NCBI GenBank assembly: GCA_021234155.1
Contig: JAJEKV010000004.1
Location: forward strand, 8,250,109 to 8,314,108
Source: Isoetes taiwanensis
Lineage: Eukaryota > Streptophyta > Lycopodiopsida > Isoetales > Isoetaceae
DNA length: 64,000 nucleotides
Direction of reading: 5' to 3'
Part shown: positions 45,858 through 57,944 of the stretch, in pieces
How positions within the stretch are numbered: the first letter of the stretch is position 1
How the letters are laid out: each line of letters opens with the position of its first letter
The notes under the pieces: model-generated
What the model saw: the letters and a program-made list of their open reading frames with translations, nothing else
Databases searched by the model: none
Told to the model about the DNA's origin: nothing
Program-made: the position numbers and the translations under genes

Positions 45858-47102
45858 ATGGCAATAGTGGAGGAAGATGATTTTCAAGAAGACAACACTA
45901 GTTTTCCATGTGCATCTTCGATCTTGCTTTTGGCTGCAACATCTCGTTTAAGAAGACCGCCGAGAAGATTCTGGGTTTGTCCAAGACAAACCACTCAATG
46001 GGATAACATTGACAATCATGCTTGGAATTGCCTTCCCTCATTCGAAGATGATATGTGGCATCAGTTTTACAGAATGAAGAGAGGGTCATTTGAAAAATTG
46101 GTTGGCCTTATTGTGCCATACCTGATCAGACCAGACCAAAAGTTAAGGTCCCCTGTAGATTCTAGGGAAGCAGTAGCTACGGTACTCTACTTTCTTGCTC
46201 ATGGAGAGATGCCATTGCATGTTGGCCAAAGGTTTTATGTTGGAAAAGCCACAGTCCAAAAATACACCAAGAAAGTGACATTAGTTTTAACATCCAAGAC
46301 AATGCTTTACAAAAAATTTATTGCCTTACCATCGGGTCAAAGACTTCTTGATATCATGAAGGAATTTGAAGATGCCACAGATTTACCTAGTTATTTTGGT
46401 ATCGTTGATGGTTCTCACATTTTTTTGTACATAAAGCCTTGGAGGAAAGACAACGGGGATGATTATTACAGCAGACATAAGAGGCATTCCTGCCTCATGC
46501 AAGGTGTAGTAACACACTCTAGAATTTTTATCAATGTTTGTGTTAGCAAAATAGGTTCTGTGCATGATTCCAATCAATTCAAGAAGAGTCTATTGTATAA
46601 AAGGCTAGCATCAAAGCAGATTTTGCAGGAACCTACTGTCCAAATGACAGGAAAAAAAATTAACAGGAGAGGAGAAATACTGGATGCAGATGTGACAGTT
46701 AATATACCACCAATGCTTTTAGGGGATTCAGCATATCCAAGCAGAAGGTTTTTTATTAAGGTATTTCCAGATGGCACAGGGGCTTCTGGCAGGTTCAACA
46801 ATAGGATTTGCAAGGGCAGAGTTTGTGTTGAGAATGGATTTGGCATAGTGAAAGAGAAGTTCAGGATCCTCAAGGCTTTACCTATTCATGTTGGCAGGGC
46901 AGCCAAGATTATTCACGCTGCATGTGTTTTGTGGAATTTCTGCATTATGGAGAACTTGGAACTGGAAATGTTGCCCTTAGAAGCAGAATTGCCAGATATA
47001 AACTATTATGAAACTGAGGACATGAATAAGAAATTGAAGAAGGAAGGAGACTTGATAAGACATGTAATCTTCCAAAATAGAGATGGTAAAAATTTAGTTT
47101 GA
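45858..47102 (+). CDS. PIF/Harbinger transposase (HARBI1-like nuclease), intact
   Basis: DDE-superfamily transposase/nuclease of PIF/Harbinger DNA elements, which cuts and rejoins transposon ends. One uninterrupted 414-aa ORF, a usual length for the family. The N-terminal helical part includes WHQFYRMKRGSFEKLVGLI and VATVLYFLAHGEMPLHVGQRF. Catalytic residues: Asp184 (FGIVDGSHI), Asp290 (LLGDSAYPS) and Glu325 (RVCVENGFGIVKEKF), the second pair separated by 34 residues. His in SVHDSNQF and RICKGRVCVENGFG are family signatures. An upstream in-frame stop supports the chosen Met, though an earlier start cannot be excluded. A diverged C-terminal copy follows at 47341. The partner Myb-like ORF lies convergently at 49.3-50.3 kb and is broken. 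Coding potential looks intact; activity unknown. Confidence 0.93.
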   Translation: MAIVEEDDFQEDNTSFPCASSILLLAATSRLRRPPRRFWVCPRQTTQWDNIDNHAWNCLPSFEDDMWHQFYRMKRGSFEKLVGLIVPYLIRPDQKLRSPVDSREAVATVLYFLAHGEMPLHVGQRFYVGKATVQKYTKKVTLVLTSKTMLYKKFIALPSGQRLLDIMKEFEDATDLPSYFGIVDGSHIFLYIKPWRKDNGDDYYSRHKRHSCLMQGVVTHSRIFINVCVSKIGSVHDSNQFKKSLLYKRLASKQILQEPTVQMTGKKINRRGEILDADVTVNIPPMLLGDSAYPSRRFFIKVFPDGTGASGRFNNRICKGRVCVENGFGIVKEKFRILKALPIHVGRAAKIIHAACVLWNFCIMENLELEMLPLEAELPDINYYETEDMNKKLKKEGDLIRHVIFQNRDGKNLV

Positions 47103-47340
47103 TTCTTTCATTCATTTCCTGTACTCAATGTAAATGTTATTCCATATAGAGATGTAATTTACATATTGCAGTTCATTTTTAAGCTTGCAAAACAGAGCAG
47201 AAGTTTTAAGTATCAGTTAAAATGTAGCCACATGAACTGAACCATGAATCCATAACTACACAGTTAAATGTTTTAACAGTCATTAAACAACATCAGTAAA
47301 CTGGAATTTGAGCTAAGGCATGAATGAATAACTAAATAGT

Positions 47341-47907
47341 CGACACAAAAGGCACTCATGTCTTTTGCAAGGTATTGTCACACACAGCAGGTTGTTTATA
47401 AATGTCTGTGTTACAAGAACTGGATCAGTCCATGACTCAAATCAGTTCAAGAAGAGTTCCATATACAACAAAATTGCATCCAAATTAATCTTAAAAGAAC
47501 CAGTTGTAACCTTGAGTGGCAGAAAATTGAAGAAAGGTCAACCCACTGAAGACCAAATCCAGGTTAACATTCCTCCACTTTTGCTTGGTGACTCTGCCTA
47601 TGCTGCCAGGCCCTTCCTTCTGAAAGCGTTTCCACAGAATCATGGACCGTATGGCAAGTTTAATCAAAGGATTTGCAGGGGTAGAGTTTGTGTGGAAAAT
47701 GGGTTCAGGATTGTCAAAGAGAAATTCAGAATTCTCAAACATCTGCCAAGGCCTCCAAGATTATACATGCAGCTTGTGTGCTTTGGAAACTTGTATATGA
47801 TGGAAGACATGGGATGGGACATGTTGCCAATTGAAGAAGAGCCTGAACCAGTTTATTACTATGAGACTGAAGCTATGAACCTGAGTCTAAAGAAACAAGG
47901 AGATTAG
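47341..47907 (+). pseudogene. Truncated second PIF/Harbinger transposase copy
   Basis: Starts abruptly at the codons for SRHKRHSC and runs to LNLSLKKQGD, covering the second catalytic Asp (LLLGDSAYAA) and Glu (RVCVENGFRIVKEKF). The N-terminal half with the first Asp is absent. Residue identity to the 45858 copy is moderate, so it is a relative, not a recent duplicate. ...KHLPRPPRLYMQ has lost a few residues compared with the full copy. Confidence 0.9.
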
Positions 47908-48499
47908 ATGAGGCATGTTTTGTTTGAGAACTTGGATGGCCATGTCCTGCTGTAAAATTTGATGATTCTGTCAACAGACTTTTTTGATAATTTGTTCATT
48001 TTTTCAAGTTCTCGAATATTATTGATTTCATCTTATCTGCAACTGTAATGAGTCTTAAATACCAACAACATCAGTCTGATAGAATAACTTAAGTTGAAAT
48101 AGAGATGATATTCAAAATGGTACTGCAGTACAACTGAAGCTGAAGTGCATACAAATGAAATTAGCCACATTTTTTGGCATGCTCTTTAGACCCTAAAAAA
48201 ACTCCAGTAAAACTTAAAGCATAGTCTTCACCACTCCATGAACTAGTGATCTGCAATAACAGAAACAATCAGAAAGTGAAGACAAAACAGAGAAAACATG
48301 TCAAGTAAATAACAATCCATAGCTGCAGACAGAGACATTAATGTGACAATTATTTACAAAATAAAAAGGTTTTCTATTCCTCAAAATCTGTTACATCATC
48401 AACAAAATATTTTTTCATCTGTTACAAGCTGAAGGGGCTGCCATGGGGTTTTCATAGCAAAATACTTTGCTTTACAAAAAAACATTACAGAATTAAAAA

Positions 48500-49093
48500 C
48501 AAGAGAAAAAAAAAACTTGGCAAGATGATCTTCTTCTGCTTATGCACACAGCTCACAGTTTCTGTGACAGTCTTGACTTCATGCGACGCCCATTTCCCTG
48601 CATGCTGGATATACACACACTCCACATGGAGTTTTTGTTTCAAAGGCGCAGCTTCAGCCCAAGCCAAGACCTCAGCTTCTATAATTTCCCATATCTAAAA
48701 AGCTCATCACTGCCCGCTGTGACAGAGAGCAATGGATTACTTTGTGGCTCACAACTTCGACATCTTCAACTTCGGCTTTGATTGTTGGTGATGAATCCTG
48801 AACTTCTTTGACTGGAGGATGTGGAGGATTTGTAGGAGGAGATGGAAGAGGAGCAGGGGCCGACATACTAGAGGATGAAGACTCCTCGTGAACTTCTTCT
48901 GTAGAAGTTTTGGGCCAAGAGGAGTACTCAGAGTAATAATTCTCCTCCGAATCTGAAGTCTCGTGGGAGACTTCAAAAGAATAAAAAAGGGGAAGAATAC
49001 TCCAATACTCCTCAAGGGAGTATTATTCGGAAGAAGAAGATGAAGACGAGGAAGTCGGAGGGCTGAGAGAGCTCCTTGGATGCTTTGGTGCCA
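48500..49093 (-). pseudogene. Unassigned acidic/Pro-rich frame
   Basis: Minus-strand text starts MAPKHPRSSLSPPTSSS, hits a TAA, continues YSLEEYWSIL, SDSEENYYSEYSSW and PAPLPSPPTNPPHPPVKEV. After a frame change it goes on as WAEAAPLKQKLHVECVYIQH and SHEVKTVTETVSCVHKQKK. Composition is protein-like but I recognise no family. It may be cargo or a host fragment in the Harbinger region. Confidence 0.35.
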
Positions 49094-49291
49094 TTTCCTT
49101 CACGACTGGGTTGTGGGTAGAAGGGATGTTTAAATGGGGCAAATTGACAAGACTAGCATTTAATGATATATGCTACGATATCTATATGCCTAGAGTCTCG
49201 TACCAATCATTGAATATTAAGACAGTTAACCAATTTGAGACAGTTGCAAAAGATAAGTATAGCAGAATGTAGGAAAGTGAAAATGATACCT

Positions 49292-50300
49292 TTATTCTTT
49301 GTTTTTGGCTGCCAGTTTTGCTATTTCGAAAAGTGTGTCCTTTGTCATCTGACATATGCTCTGAGTCATTGCTGCCATGGATTCAGCAATCTTCAAACTA
49401 TTTGCAGATCGAATTGTCTCCAATTCCCTTACCAATTCCATTTTCTTTGCAGATTCTTCCTTCATGAAATCCAATTTCTTCGCTTCAGTTTCTCCAAAAG
49501 TGCTTGCCATTTGTGAAATTCCAATAGCAATGTCTTCATCAATCTGCAACCTGGACTTCTTTCTTCCAGTAGGTTTTCCACATAATCCAGGTTGATTGCA
49601 TGCTGCAAATCTGAGGTTGGGAGGAATCTGTGTTGTACCCTGTTGGAGTTCGATTGTTTGGCATTTCATGCACTCTTGGGCTTCCTGAATTGTCTATGTT
49701 CACATTGACATTGGGAATGTCTTTAATACTCTCAAAAGGATCATCGAAAGTAGCATCAGATCCAACTGTCTCATGGAAACTGTCAGAAAAGTTAGTGTGC
49801 AAATCTGCTGCCTCAAAAGCTTCATTTCTGAACTCCCCATCATCCCCAGCCCCTGGAATGGGGTTATCAGATGTCACTCCATACTTGACTTCTTCCATTC
49901 TTTCATACCACTGCCAGCTTGAAGGTTCTGAACCCGTATGACTAGAAGCCACTTTCTCATCTTTGAATTTTGCCTATAGTTTATCCCATTTGTTCTTCAG
50001 TTGTCTGACTTCCACTAATCCATCAATAATTGGCTGTAATTTCACTAGAATTTCTCTCAACTGTGCATCAGAAAGATTCAGACTACCATTAGTAACCAAT
50101 TTCATCTCATTCAGAAGGTTTAGGAAGGTGGAAACACCCTGATCTGTTCATTGGACTGGAGCCTTCCTATTCTTTGTGTCAATTTGCTTGGGATTTTCTT
50201 TTTCCTGAACAACAAGAGCCATTGAATTATCGGGCTGAGAAGATTCACTCACAATACTGGCAGGTGCTTGGATTTCGCTGAGAACTCACTTACATCTGAA
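49292..50300 (-). pseudogene. PIF/Harbinger ORF1-like (Myb/SANT-like) protein, frame-broken
   Basis: Minus-strand text includes LSDAQLREILVKLQPIIDGL and VRQLKNKWDKL, then a TAG-type break, SSWQWYERMEEVKYG, an acidic middle (SFHETVGSDATFDDPFES), and GRKKSRLQIDEDIAIGISQM with a helical C-terminus (KMELVRELETIRSANSL). The layout (KNKWDKL, then a Trp-rich turn, then a basic and helical tail) resembles the Myb/SANT-like second ORF of PIF/Harbinger elements. At least one nonsense and one frame change (near 49555) inactivate it. It is convergent with the transposase at 45858. Confidence 0.6.
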
Positions 50301-50309
50301 GACAGATGT

Positions 50310-52690
50310 GCGAAGATGGGAGCTTCCCACAAACCATGCACTCCCTGCTCCATTGAATCATTCTATAAATATGGGCTAAGTTGAGATTGCCAGATCAGCT
50401 ATGCTATTTTATGTGGAGCTATCTGTGAAGAGCCACTTCGACGGCACCCATTTCCAGTGAATGTCTCCGTCCCCTCTATTGCAAAGGATCGAGTCTGATG
50501 TGGGGATTTCCCATCTCCCCCGCATCATTCAAATTTGAGTGGCAGATTCTTGAGCAAGATTTTGAGAAAGGTAAGGAATCTGAAAAGAAGTGAGCATGAA
50601 AGAAAAGAAAGATAGAGCCAAAACATGAAAAATATAAGGTGAACAATGGCAGCATAAAAAATATAAAAAGAGCAATATGGAAAGTGAAGAAATGTGGAAG
50701 ATGGGGAAGGCATAAAAAATAGATAAAGGAATGGAAGTATGGGGCACCCATTTTTATTCAAAAGTGAGAAATACAAGAAACTCCTCAAGGGAGTGTTACC
50801 CAGGTCATCTCCATGGGGAAGAGGCTCTCACCACCCTTCCCTGGGCCTGCCACTACCCAGTCTCCATGGGACTTCCATGAGCCAAAGAGGAGGAGAACAA
50901 GTCCCCTCAAGATATTTATAACTTTTTTGATAAATCTTGGCCATCCATTTGGCATGATCCTTGCCCTTCTTTTTGACACCTCATCAATCTCCCTAATTTT
51001 CTCTTCTTCTCCCTTTAACAACTTTCGTCTTTTTCTATAATAATAAGCACAATTTGATCAAGGCCATTAAATTGTAACAACAAATACAAATGCATCTAGG
51101 CCCTTGATCTTCTCTTCCCATTTAGACCAGTGTAATTCTTCTATGTTGACCGGGATTTGCCAGAAATCCGGTCAACACCACGCCCAAACAAAAAGATGTG
51201 GCCGGTTCCCTCGGCCACCATCTTCAAGACTTTTTATATTTTAAGTACAATAAGTTAGTCTTCTTTGGCACAAAGAAGAGCTAACTATGGGTTTTACGGG
51301 TCCCACTAAACCTATTAAGAAAATGGGGGTTCTAATGGACCCTCCAAACCTATTTGAAAAAGGTAATGTTTTGGAGTTTTTTAGGTGTACAACACCAAAA
51401 TGTAACTTATGTGCCATGGGAAAGATCTTGAAAAGTAATGATATTATTTGGTCTTGAGTAGATGGATACGTCCAAATAAGGAGATCATGATCATGAGGAG
51501 ATGGATACGTCCAAATAAAAATGTGTGAATATGTAAGATATATCAAGAATATAAAACAATGGGGCAAGGAATTGTAAGGCAAAAATATGCATAAATAATA
51601 TATGGCCAAGGCAATAATAACAGGTCAAAATGTCAACGTGAGTGGCAAACCTTCAACCTCAATGGCTTAGAACCTCCAGATTGCTTTAGGCAACCACTAT
51701 GTGCAAGAACATTGCCAAAAGAAAGCTTAAACACAGGATTAGTATTGCTTTTCCAAAACAACAAAAAGGATGCCTCAGCAAAAATGATGCCATGCAGGAT
51801 GAGATTTTATCATGATTTTAATTCAAAAGGCTGCTTAAAGTCTCAAAAAATCTGGGGCCTAAAGTCAGTTGCCAACAGATTTGCAAAGATGACTCAAATT
51901 TGCACTCCTGACCAAGTAAAAAATAAGTCAATATACCTGGCAGTGAGCAAATTTTTGTAGATCAAAGGATATGGATCTTTTTTGAGTTCTGTCACTTGAT
52001 TCTATCTCTGACAGGTCTACACACAAGGATCAACTACTTCTTTTGTAAATGGATGTGTTAGTACGACCTGGAGTTCAATTTGTTTGCAAACAGACTGTTA
52101 CAACTAAAACAGCAAGCAGGTTTTTTTGCAGATCAACTTACACTAGTCTTTTTTGAGTTTTGACAATTCTTAACACTTCTCAACAGTCTGTAAGGAAGGG
52201 AAAATAATTTATTTGATCAAAATTGCTGCTAAAATCTGGAAAGTGAAAGATTTTTTGAACTAGAGATGCAATAGTCTGCAAAATAGTCTAAACCTTTTGT
52301 GATGTGGCATTGATATGACATGTGTAAGATGATGTGGAGGCATTTAGTGATGATATGGCACAATGGAATGATGACATGTCACATTAAGTGTCAAAATAAC
52401 TTTTATTAGGTCAAATATTTTGAAAAAAGGAAATTTATGGAAGGTGATATGCGTATGATGACATGGCATACTTGATGATGACGTGGATGGTACATGGTAT
52501 CTTTTGATGATGATTTGGCAACTTAGATGATGAAGTGGACAACTTTGGCACTAGTGCACATAATTGAATTACATCCCACACTCGTAAGACTTACCCTCGC
52601 AGATCCTTCCATATCAGATGAAATAGCTGCTATTGTACACGCTAACAACAGTGTTACTATAAAGCCTAGAACTACAATGATCTGGATGTG
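50310..52690. other. Non-coding, AT-rich
   Basis: No supported gene. CTCCTCAAGGGAGTRTTAY occurs at 49007-49027 and 50779-50797, possibly an element terminus or local repeat. Runs of GATGATGTGG/GATGACATGG near 52320-52530 form an imperfect short-period repeat. Confidence 0.4.
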
Positions 52691-52699
52691 ACACGACCG

Positions 52700-55425
52700 T
52701 GATCCAGTATTTTTGGGTATCTTTGACCCTACACATGAACCGCTTGAATACCCATTATTCTTCCTACATGGAACACTAGTGTGGCATCCATGCAATGCCC
52801 AAAACATGTCCCAAATAGATTGGTACCAAACTAGGTTACTTCATGAACCTCGCTTTTCACAACTAGGTAGACTTTGCAGTGAGTACCTCATTGATATGTA
52901 CTCCAGAGTGGAAGTATTGTAACTGAGGGCTATCGACGAAACCTGACACAACATGAAGATGACTTCAACGACGATGAAGATCCTGATGCACATTACAAAA
53001 TACTACCAGCATCATTCTTGGGTTCTCGACGATGGTGCGCTTGTGCAAGTAGCAGATGCCCTTGCGCTCGCAAGGGTCAAAGGCAGACCGAGCTTCTTCA
53101 TAACTATCCAGAATGGCCAGAAATAAAATATAAATTGCGTCCCAGCCAAAATGCATCCGACAGCCCTACGGTCGTTGTTCGAGCATGCCATGAAAGAGTT
53201 CAATATATGACGACCATTATTCGAAAATATCTTGGTCCCATATCCTACATGATGCATGTCATTGAATTCCAGAACCATGGATTGCTCCATGCCCACATCG
53301 TCGTAAAGACAGAGCATGAGATCCCTAGAGATCCTTAGAGACATAATTGATAATCTAATCTCCGTAGAGCTACCAGAAGAGCCCACACTGAAAGCACAAG
53401 TCGAGAAGTACATGATCCATAGACATACGAAACGTTGCCTTAAAGAAAATTGTTATAAATTCCCAAACCATTGAACCCAACAACATATATCGACGGAAAA
53501 GGATATGTACAATACAGGCGACGAACAGAGGCAGATGTAAACATTGTTCCATACATTCCATTTCTGTTGAGAGAAATGGATTGCCATATTTACGCAGATG
53601 TTGCATTGACCGTACATATCTTCGCATACCTTTACAGCTATATATAAAAAGGCTTTGACATGACTCGTTTTCATGTTGACTCTACAAACGGCACCAGCTA
53701 CAAATGTTCCAAAACAGTGTCCTACAACAAACAACCGCGACCAAAATCACATAAAGAATGAAATCTAGGACTATATCTCTGCACGCTACCTATCATCGAT
53801 GGAAGCCACATGGAGAATTATGTCCTACCATATGACTGAAAAGCACCCCTCCGTAAAATGTCTTCCCTTACATTTAGGACGCGATAGACATTGACAAAAT
53901 TGGATAAATGGCACAGGATAAAGGGCATAAACATGCACAAATGGCACATAAATGCCATTTATATGCATTAATTTGTGCCATTTATACCTATTTTTGTAGT
54001 AGTATTTAGAAACACATCCACAGACACCGGAATCTCCTTACTAGATAGCTACTTCTTATGGCCGCTCACTCCGAAATTTGATGACATCACCTACATTGAT
54101 TACAAGATATTGTTCTCAAGAAATCGATCATCTGGAACAGAAAGTCATAGGAGTAGTCCAACATATCATTCAGGAAAGAACCAGAGGACAACTAATCTGT
54201 AGAATATGACTGTTGCTCCCAAAAGTTGGAGAGCCATTCTACCTAAGACTCATCCTTCACCACAAAGCTGCACGATCATGGGAGCAACTCAAGAATCATG
54301 ACCAGCAATAATATAAGACATAACAGGAAATCGCTCAAGCCATGGGACTAATTGCACCAGGAACTGAGGTGATAGCAGTAATGGAGGAGGCAATCTCATG
54401 CCTGCAAACTCCGTCACAATTATGATTTCTATTTGTGCTCCTAATAATGGATTCCGGACTGGCACTCTGACTATAAGAAAAATTCCAACACCACATGATA
54501 GTTGACTTTCTAGAACAATACCCAGGAAACCAACTGGCTGCCACCAATGAGACCCTGGTAGCCATTAACAACATCTTAATCCAACATGGAACTGACACTG
54601 GAGCTTTCGGCCTACCTACAAAACATCCCATCTAAAGAAATACAGAATGAACTCAACAAGTTCCCCGACCACGAAGAGTATCTTATAAAGAGCTCAAGTA
54701 TGTTATAGACCATGAACAGAAACCAATCTTCGATCTACACCTACATATGTGAGCTTATCAACAACAAAAAATGCCCAACCCCAATTTTCATCTACAGAAA
54801 GGCAGGAACTGGCAAAACATATGTGCTCAATGCTACTTGCCTCTTCATACGAGGATTGAATCGAGTAATCTTACCATGTGCACCACAGCACTGGCGTCGC
54901 TGCAATACCCTACTGGAAGGACTGCACATTCTCTGTTTCAAATACCTGCCATCGACAACAATATCAGAATCCATTCACTACTTGATCCACATTCTCCAAG
55001 AGACGCATTGATTAACACTGCAAAAACGATCATATGCCAACATAGCAGTCATAAAGGCAGTTGATATCCTTTTACAGAATATAACAAGCATACACAGCCC
55101 ATTCGGAGAAAAACTATTCATAGCTGCCGGAGATTTTAGACAGATCGCTCACATCGTCAAACGAGGAGGAAAAACAACAACAATAAATGCGTCCATCATA
55201 TCCTCCCACTTGTGGAACCATTTCAAAGTGCTAGAACTCAACGAGCCAGTAAGAAATAGAACCGACCCAGACCTTATACGATTCGTCGACAACATTGGAG
55301 AAGGCCGTCTCCTCGATAACATCCCATTGACACTATTCAAGACAACAACTAAAATTCTGAGGTCATGCCATCCACAAGCATCATTCACAAACATGCCATC
55401 TACAAATACATATATAGCACAATAA
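52700..55425 (+). mobile_element. Helitron Rep-helicase relic
   Basis: Plus-strand text in order: EYPLFFLHGTLVWHPCN and FSQLGRLCSEYLIDMYSRVE (pre-Rep), EFQNHGLLHAHIVVKT (53267 on) with the HUH-type His-x-His of the rolling-circle Rep, and IRSLEATWRI-like text (ARYLSSMEATWRIMSYHM). Helicase motifs follow: IYRKAGTGKTYVLNATCL (Walker A, 54796 on), KLFIAAGDFRQIAHIVKRGG, INASIISSHLWNHFKVLEL and NEPVRNRTDPD. Several frame changes and stops separate them. A ~100-bp foldback is inserted at 53893-53996. Ends (5'-TC, 3'-CTRR hairpin) were not located. It is more complete than the 32.4 kb copy. Confidence 0.88.
53893..53996. mobile_element. Small foldback/MITE-like insertion in the Helitron
   Basis: Ends ATAAATGGCAC (53904-53914) and GTGCCATTTAT (53975-53985) are inverted. 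An inner AAATGGCACATAAATGCCATTT is itself nearly palindromic. It lies between Rep and helicase text, where no coding continues. Confidence 0.55.
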
Positions 55426-55433
55426 AGGGGATT

Positions 55434-55820
55434 TGATATGGATATAATTCCTAAAACCATAGACTATATCCCTAAAATAATTGAATGGGTTGTTTTAAAG
55501 AAAAACATATAATGAAGATAAAAAATAATCACGTTAGCTCACTAGTTAGACTGGTTAAAGTAGTTTTATTAGGATATTGAGTTATTTTGGTAGAGGTTCA
55601 AGCCCCTTATTTCATATTCTAAAATCTTAGGCGAAGCCGTATAGAGGCTCGACATTCCATTAAAACCTTAGGCAAACTCGTATTTGACATTTCAAAATAA
55701 TAGGCGCCTCCAATTATAAATGACCATAAGTGAAAGAGAGGCGACTAGAGGCTACAACATACAGTCTGGGCCATAGGATCGGCGGATCCGACGCCTGTGG
55801 TAGTTCAGGTTGTACTTGTA
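55434..55820 (+). mobile_element. tRNA-derived SINE-like repeat, copy 2
   Basis: Counterpart of 15553-15957: GGGGATTTGATATGGATAT start, A-box-like GTTAGCTCACTAGTTAGA (55533-55550), decayed B box AGGTTCAAGCCCC (55593-55605), and the trailer with CAACATACAGTCTGGGCC. It begins just after the Helitron relic. Confidence 0.75.
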
Positions 55821-55829
55821 CACTAGGAA

Positions 55830-56495
55830 AAATTTTAAGCACCTCATTCTTTTTCCAAGTGAAGCGAATTGGTCATTCCTTATGTAATTTAGTTTTTGAA
55901 GTGAAGCCTGAAATGGCCATTTTTGCCATTTTTCTCCAATGCAAGTCTAACCCAAATGGCGGTTTCTTCTTGAAGTGCTTGAAGTGGCCAAATTTAGATA
56001 AACAAAAATTTAGATGGTAATGTACCAATAATTTACTTGTAACACCTCAAATAATATGCTCACATAAATCTAACAACTCAAGTTATATGTCGATAGACCC
56101 AAAGTAGTAGATTCTTTTGCCATCAAAGTTCAAAAATAATTGTTTACCAGATATTGTTACTATTAATAAAATTTTCAAGTACAGGCTTTGATAAAAATCC
56201 TCAAGGATATGGCAAAATCGTTATTCTCTAAGGAGATGCCTTATGCTAAAATGTCCATTTTGTTGGGCAATATCCTTCATCCATAGAACTCAAATGGCCA
56301 AGATATTGGTATGTCCCAAACCATAAAATAATGAATTGGCTAGTCTAATCCTTTATTTGCCAATAAACTGCTACAAAATAGCAAATCTGCACCTACCACA
56401 TAGCTAACCCATCCTACTTAGGCCGCCCATGGGATAATGTCCAAATAGGCGGCCAAACGACGCGCGTGGCCACTATAATTTTTGTGTTGTACATT
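55830..56495. other. Intergenic, no gene recognised
   Basis: AT-rich, no motifs seen. Confidence 0.4.
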
Positions 56496-56499
56496 GTAT

Positions 56500-57935
56500 C
56501 ATTTTAATAGGAATACATGCAACTTCAAGTAATTCCAGATGTGATCCGTGTTGTGTGTCAATCCAACTTCTCTTCGTGCAAATAAACAATACACATAAAT
56601 CTCAATAGTTCTCTGCCAATCTATTTTAGACAACTTATGTAAGTCACTTGGCCGGGTATCTTTGTAGATTTTTTGATCGATATGACAAAGACCATATTTG
56701 ATTGAAACCCCTTTTTCCCACCCAATTGTCAAGAAGAGACTAAATAAACTACCCAGCTATATTTGATCCATTCCTATTATTTCCTATGTAAATTGCACTA
56801 GATGATCTGGAAATGGTTGCTTGCAATTCTTTTGTCGATGGCGTTAATTATATCTCTTCTTCCTCATCGTACCTTTTTATCCATTTCTTCATGAGAGTGG
56901 AGTTATAGATGAGAAACTTATTGACTTCGCCTGTTCTTCTAGTGTACAAATTTTTCTATGTGGTTTCCTTTCAGAACTTCTCCAATCATAGTCGAGGTGT
57001 CTTCATCAGTCGATAATCGTGGATCATTGAGTTGTAGATTGTCAAAGAACTTGGTCATGTAGAATAATGACTCTCATGCTAATCAACCTTCACCCATGTA
57101 ACCTTCTGGCCTTGCCTTATGATGTACTTGAGGATCTTTAGAAAGCATTCTCTAAGAAACATCCATCTTGTGCTTGCAAGCTCCACTTCGTCCACGAACT
57201 ATGCTAGTAGATGAGTTTGTATATGTAGAAAACTCGTTGGGAATTCTTTCTTGTGGGTATAAAACATGCTTCCACCACCTTAGTTTCCATGCGCACAACT
57301 TTGTTGATGGTATCTTCTTCCTTGTAATCCATCTACATGTCATTAAGAAAGAAAAGAATTAACTAAAAATTCAGCATCGACTGAGTGCAAAACTCATTCA
57401 AACCTTGCAAATATGATAGGGGACATATTGCATGCAGTGGACCATCAGTAAGACGACCTTTTAGAACAATAAGCATAGCAAACTGCACATGGCGAATGCA
57501 ACTATATTGTGTTGGAACTTATAGTATACAATGTAAAGCAATTATAGTACCCACAACATCTTATGTCAATCATGGAATTTTCAACCCGTTTAACTCCTCT
57601 TTGTTCGAGAAGCAATTATGCAATGAATGCATATACTATGTTGGAGTCTTTAAAGCCTTAATCACTTCTCGAACATGCTTCATAGATTTGCTAGGCACAA
57701 TCCAATCGACCTTTAGCCTTGTTCCTTCTTCGATGTTTAGCCATGCCTTTGCTTTTGATCCAGCTTCTTGTAGATCCTTCCATGCCACAACAATATCTTT
57801 ATGTCATGTGACATGCCTCTAAATGGACAATGAAACATTTTGAAGTTGTGCATAGGATCAAGAAGATGATGGATCTTCAGTATTGTCCAATATGAATGGA
57901 AGGAAGAAGGATGCTTTTCACTTTCTTTGTCCATG
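56500..57935 (-). pseudogene. Unassigned decayed coding region
   Basis: Minus-strand pieces with protein-like composition line up: DKESEKHPSSFHSYW, PMHNFKMFHCPFRGMSHDIK, DLQEAGSKAKAWLNIEEGTR, KVDWIVPSKSMKHVREVIKA, KIPSTKLCAWKLRWWKHVLY, KYGLCHIDQKIYKDTRPSDL and FARREVGLTHNTDHIWNY. Frames change and stops intervene. The succession suggests one large dead protein, perhaps a transposase, but I do not recognise the family. Confidence 0.4.
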
Positions 57936-57944
57936 CTGTCAATT

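Noticed and set aside
48485-48667. Separate 60-aa secreted peptide (hydrophobic C-terminus)
   Set aside because: The hydrophobic tail comes from a poly-T/A stretch; the first part reads better as the decayed continuation of the 49.1 kb frame.
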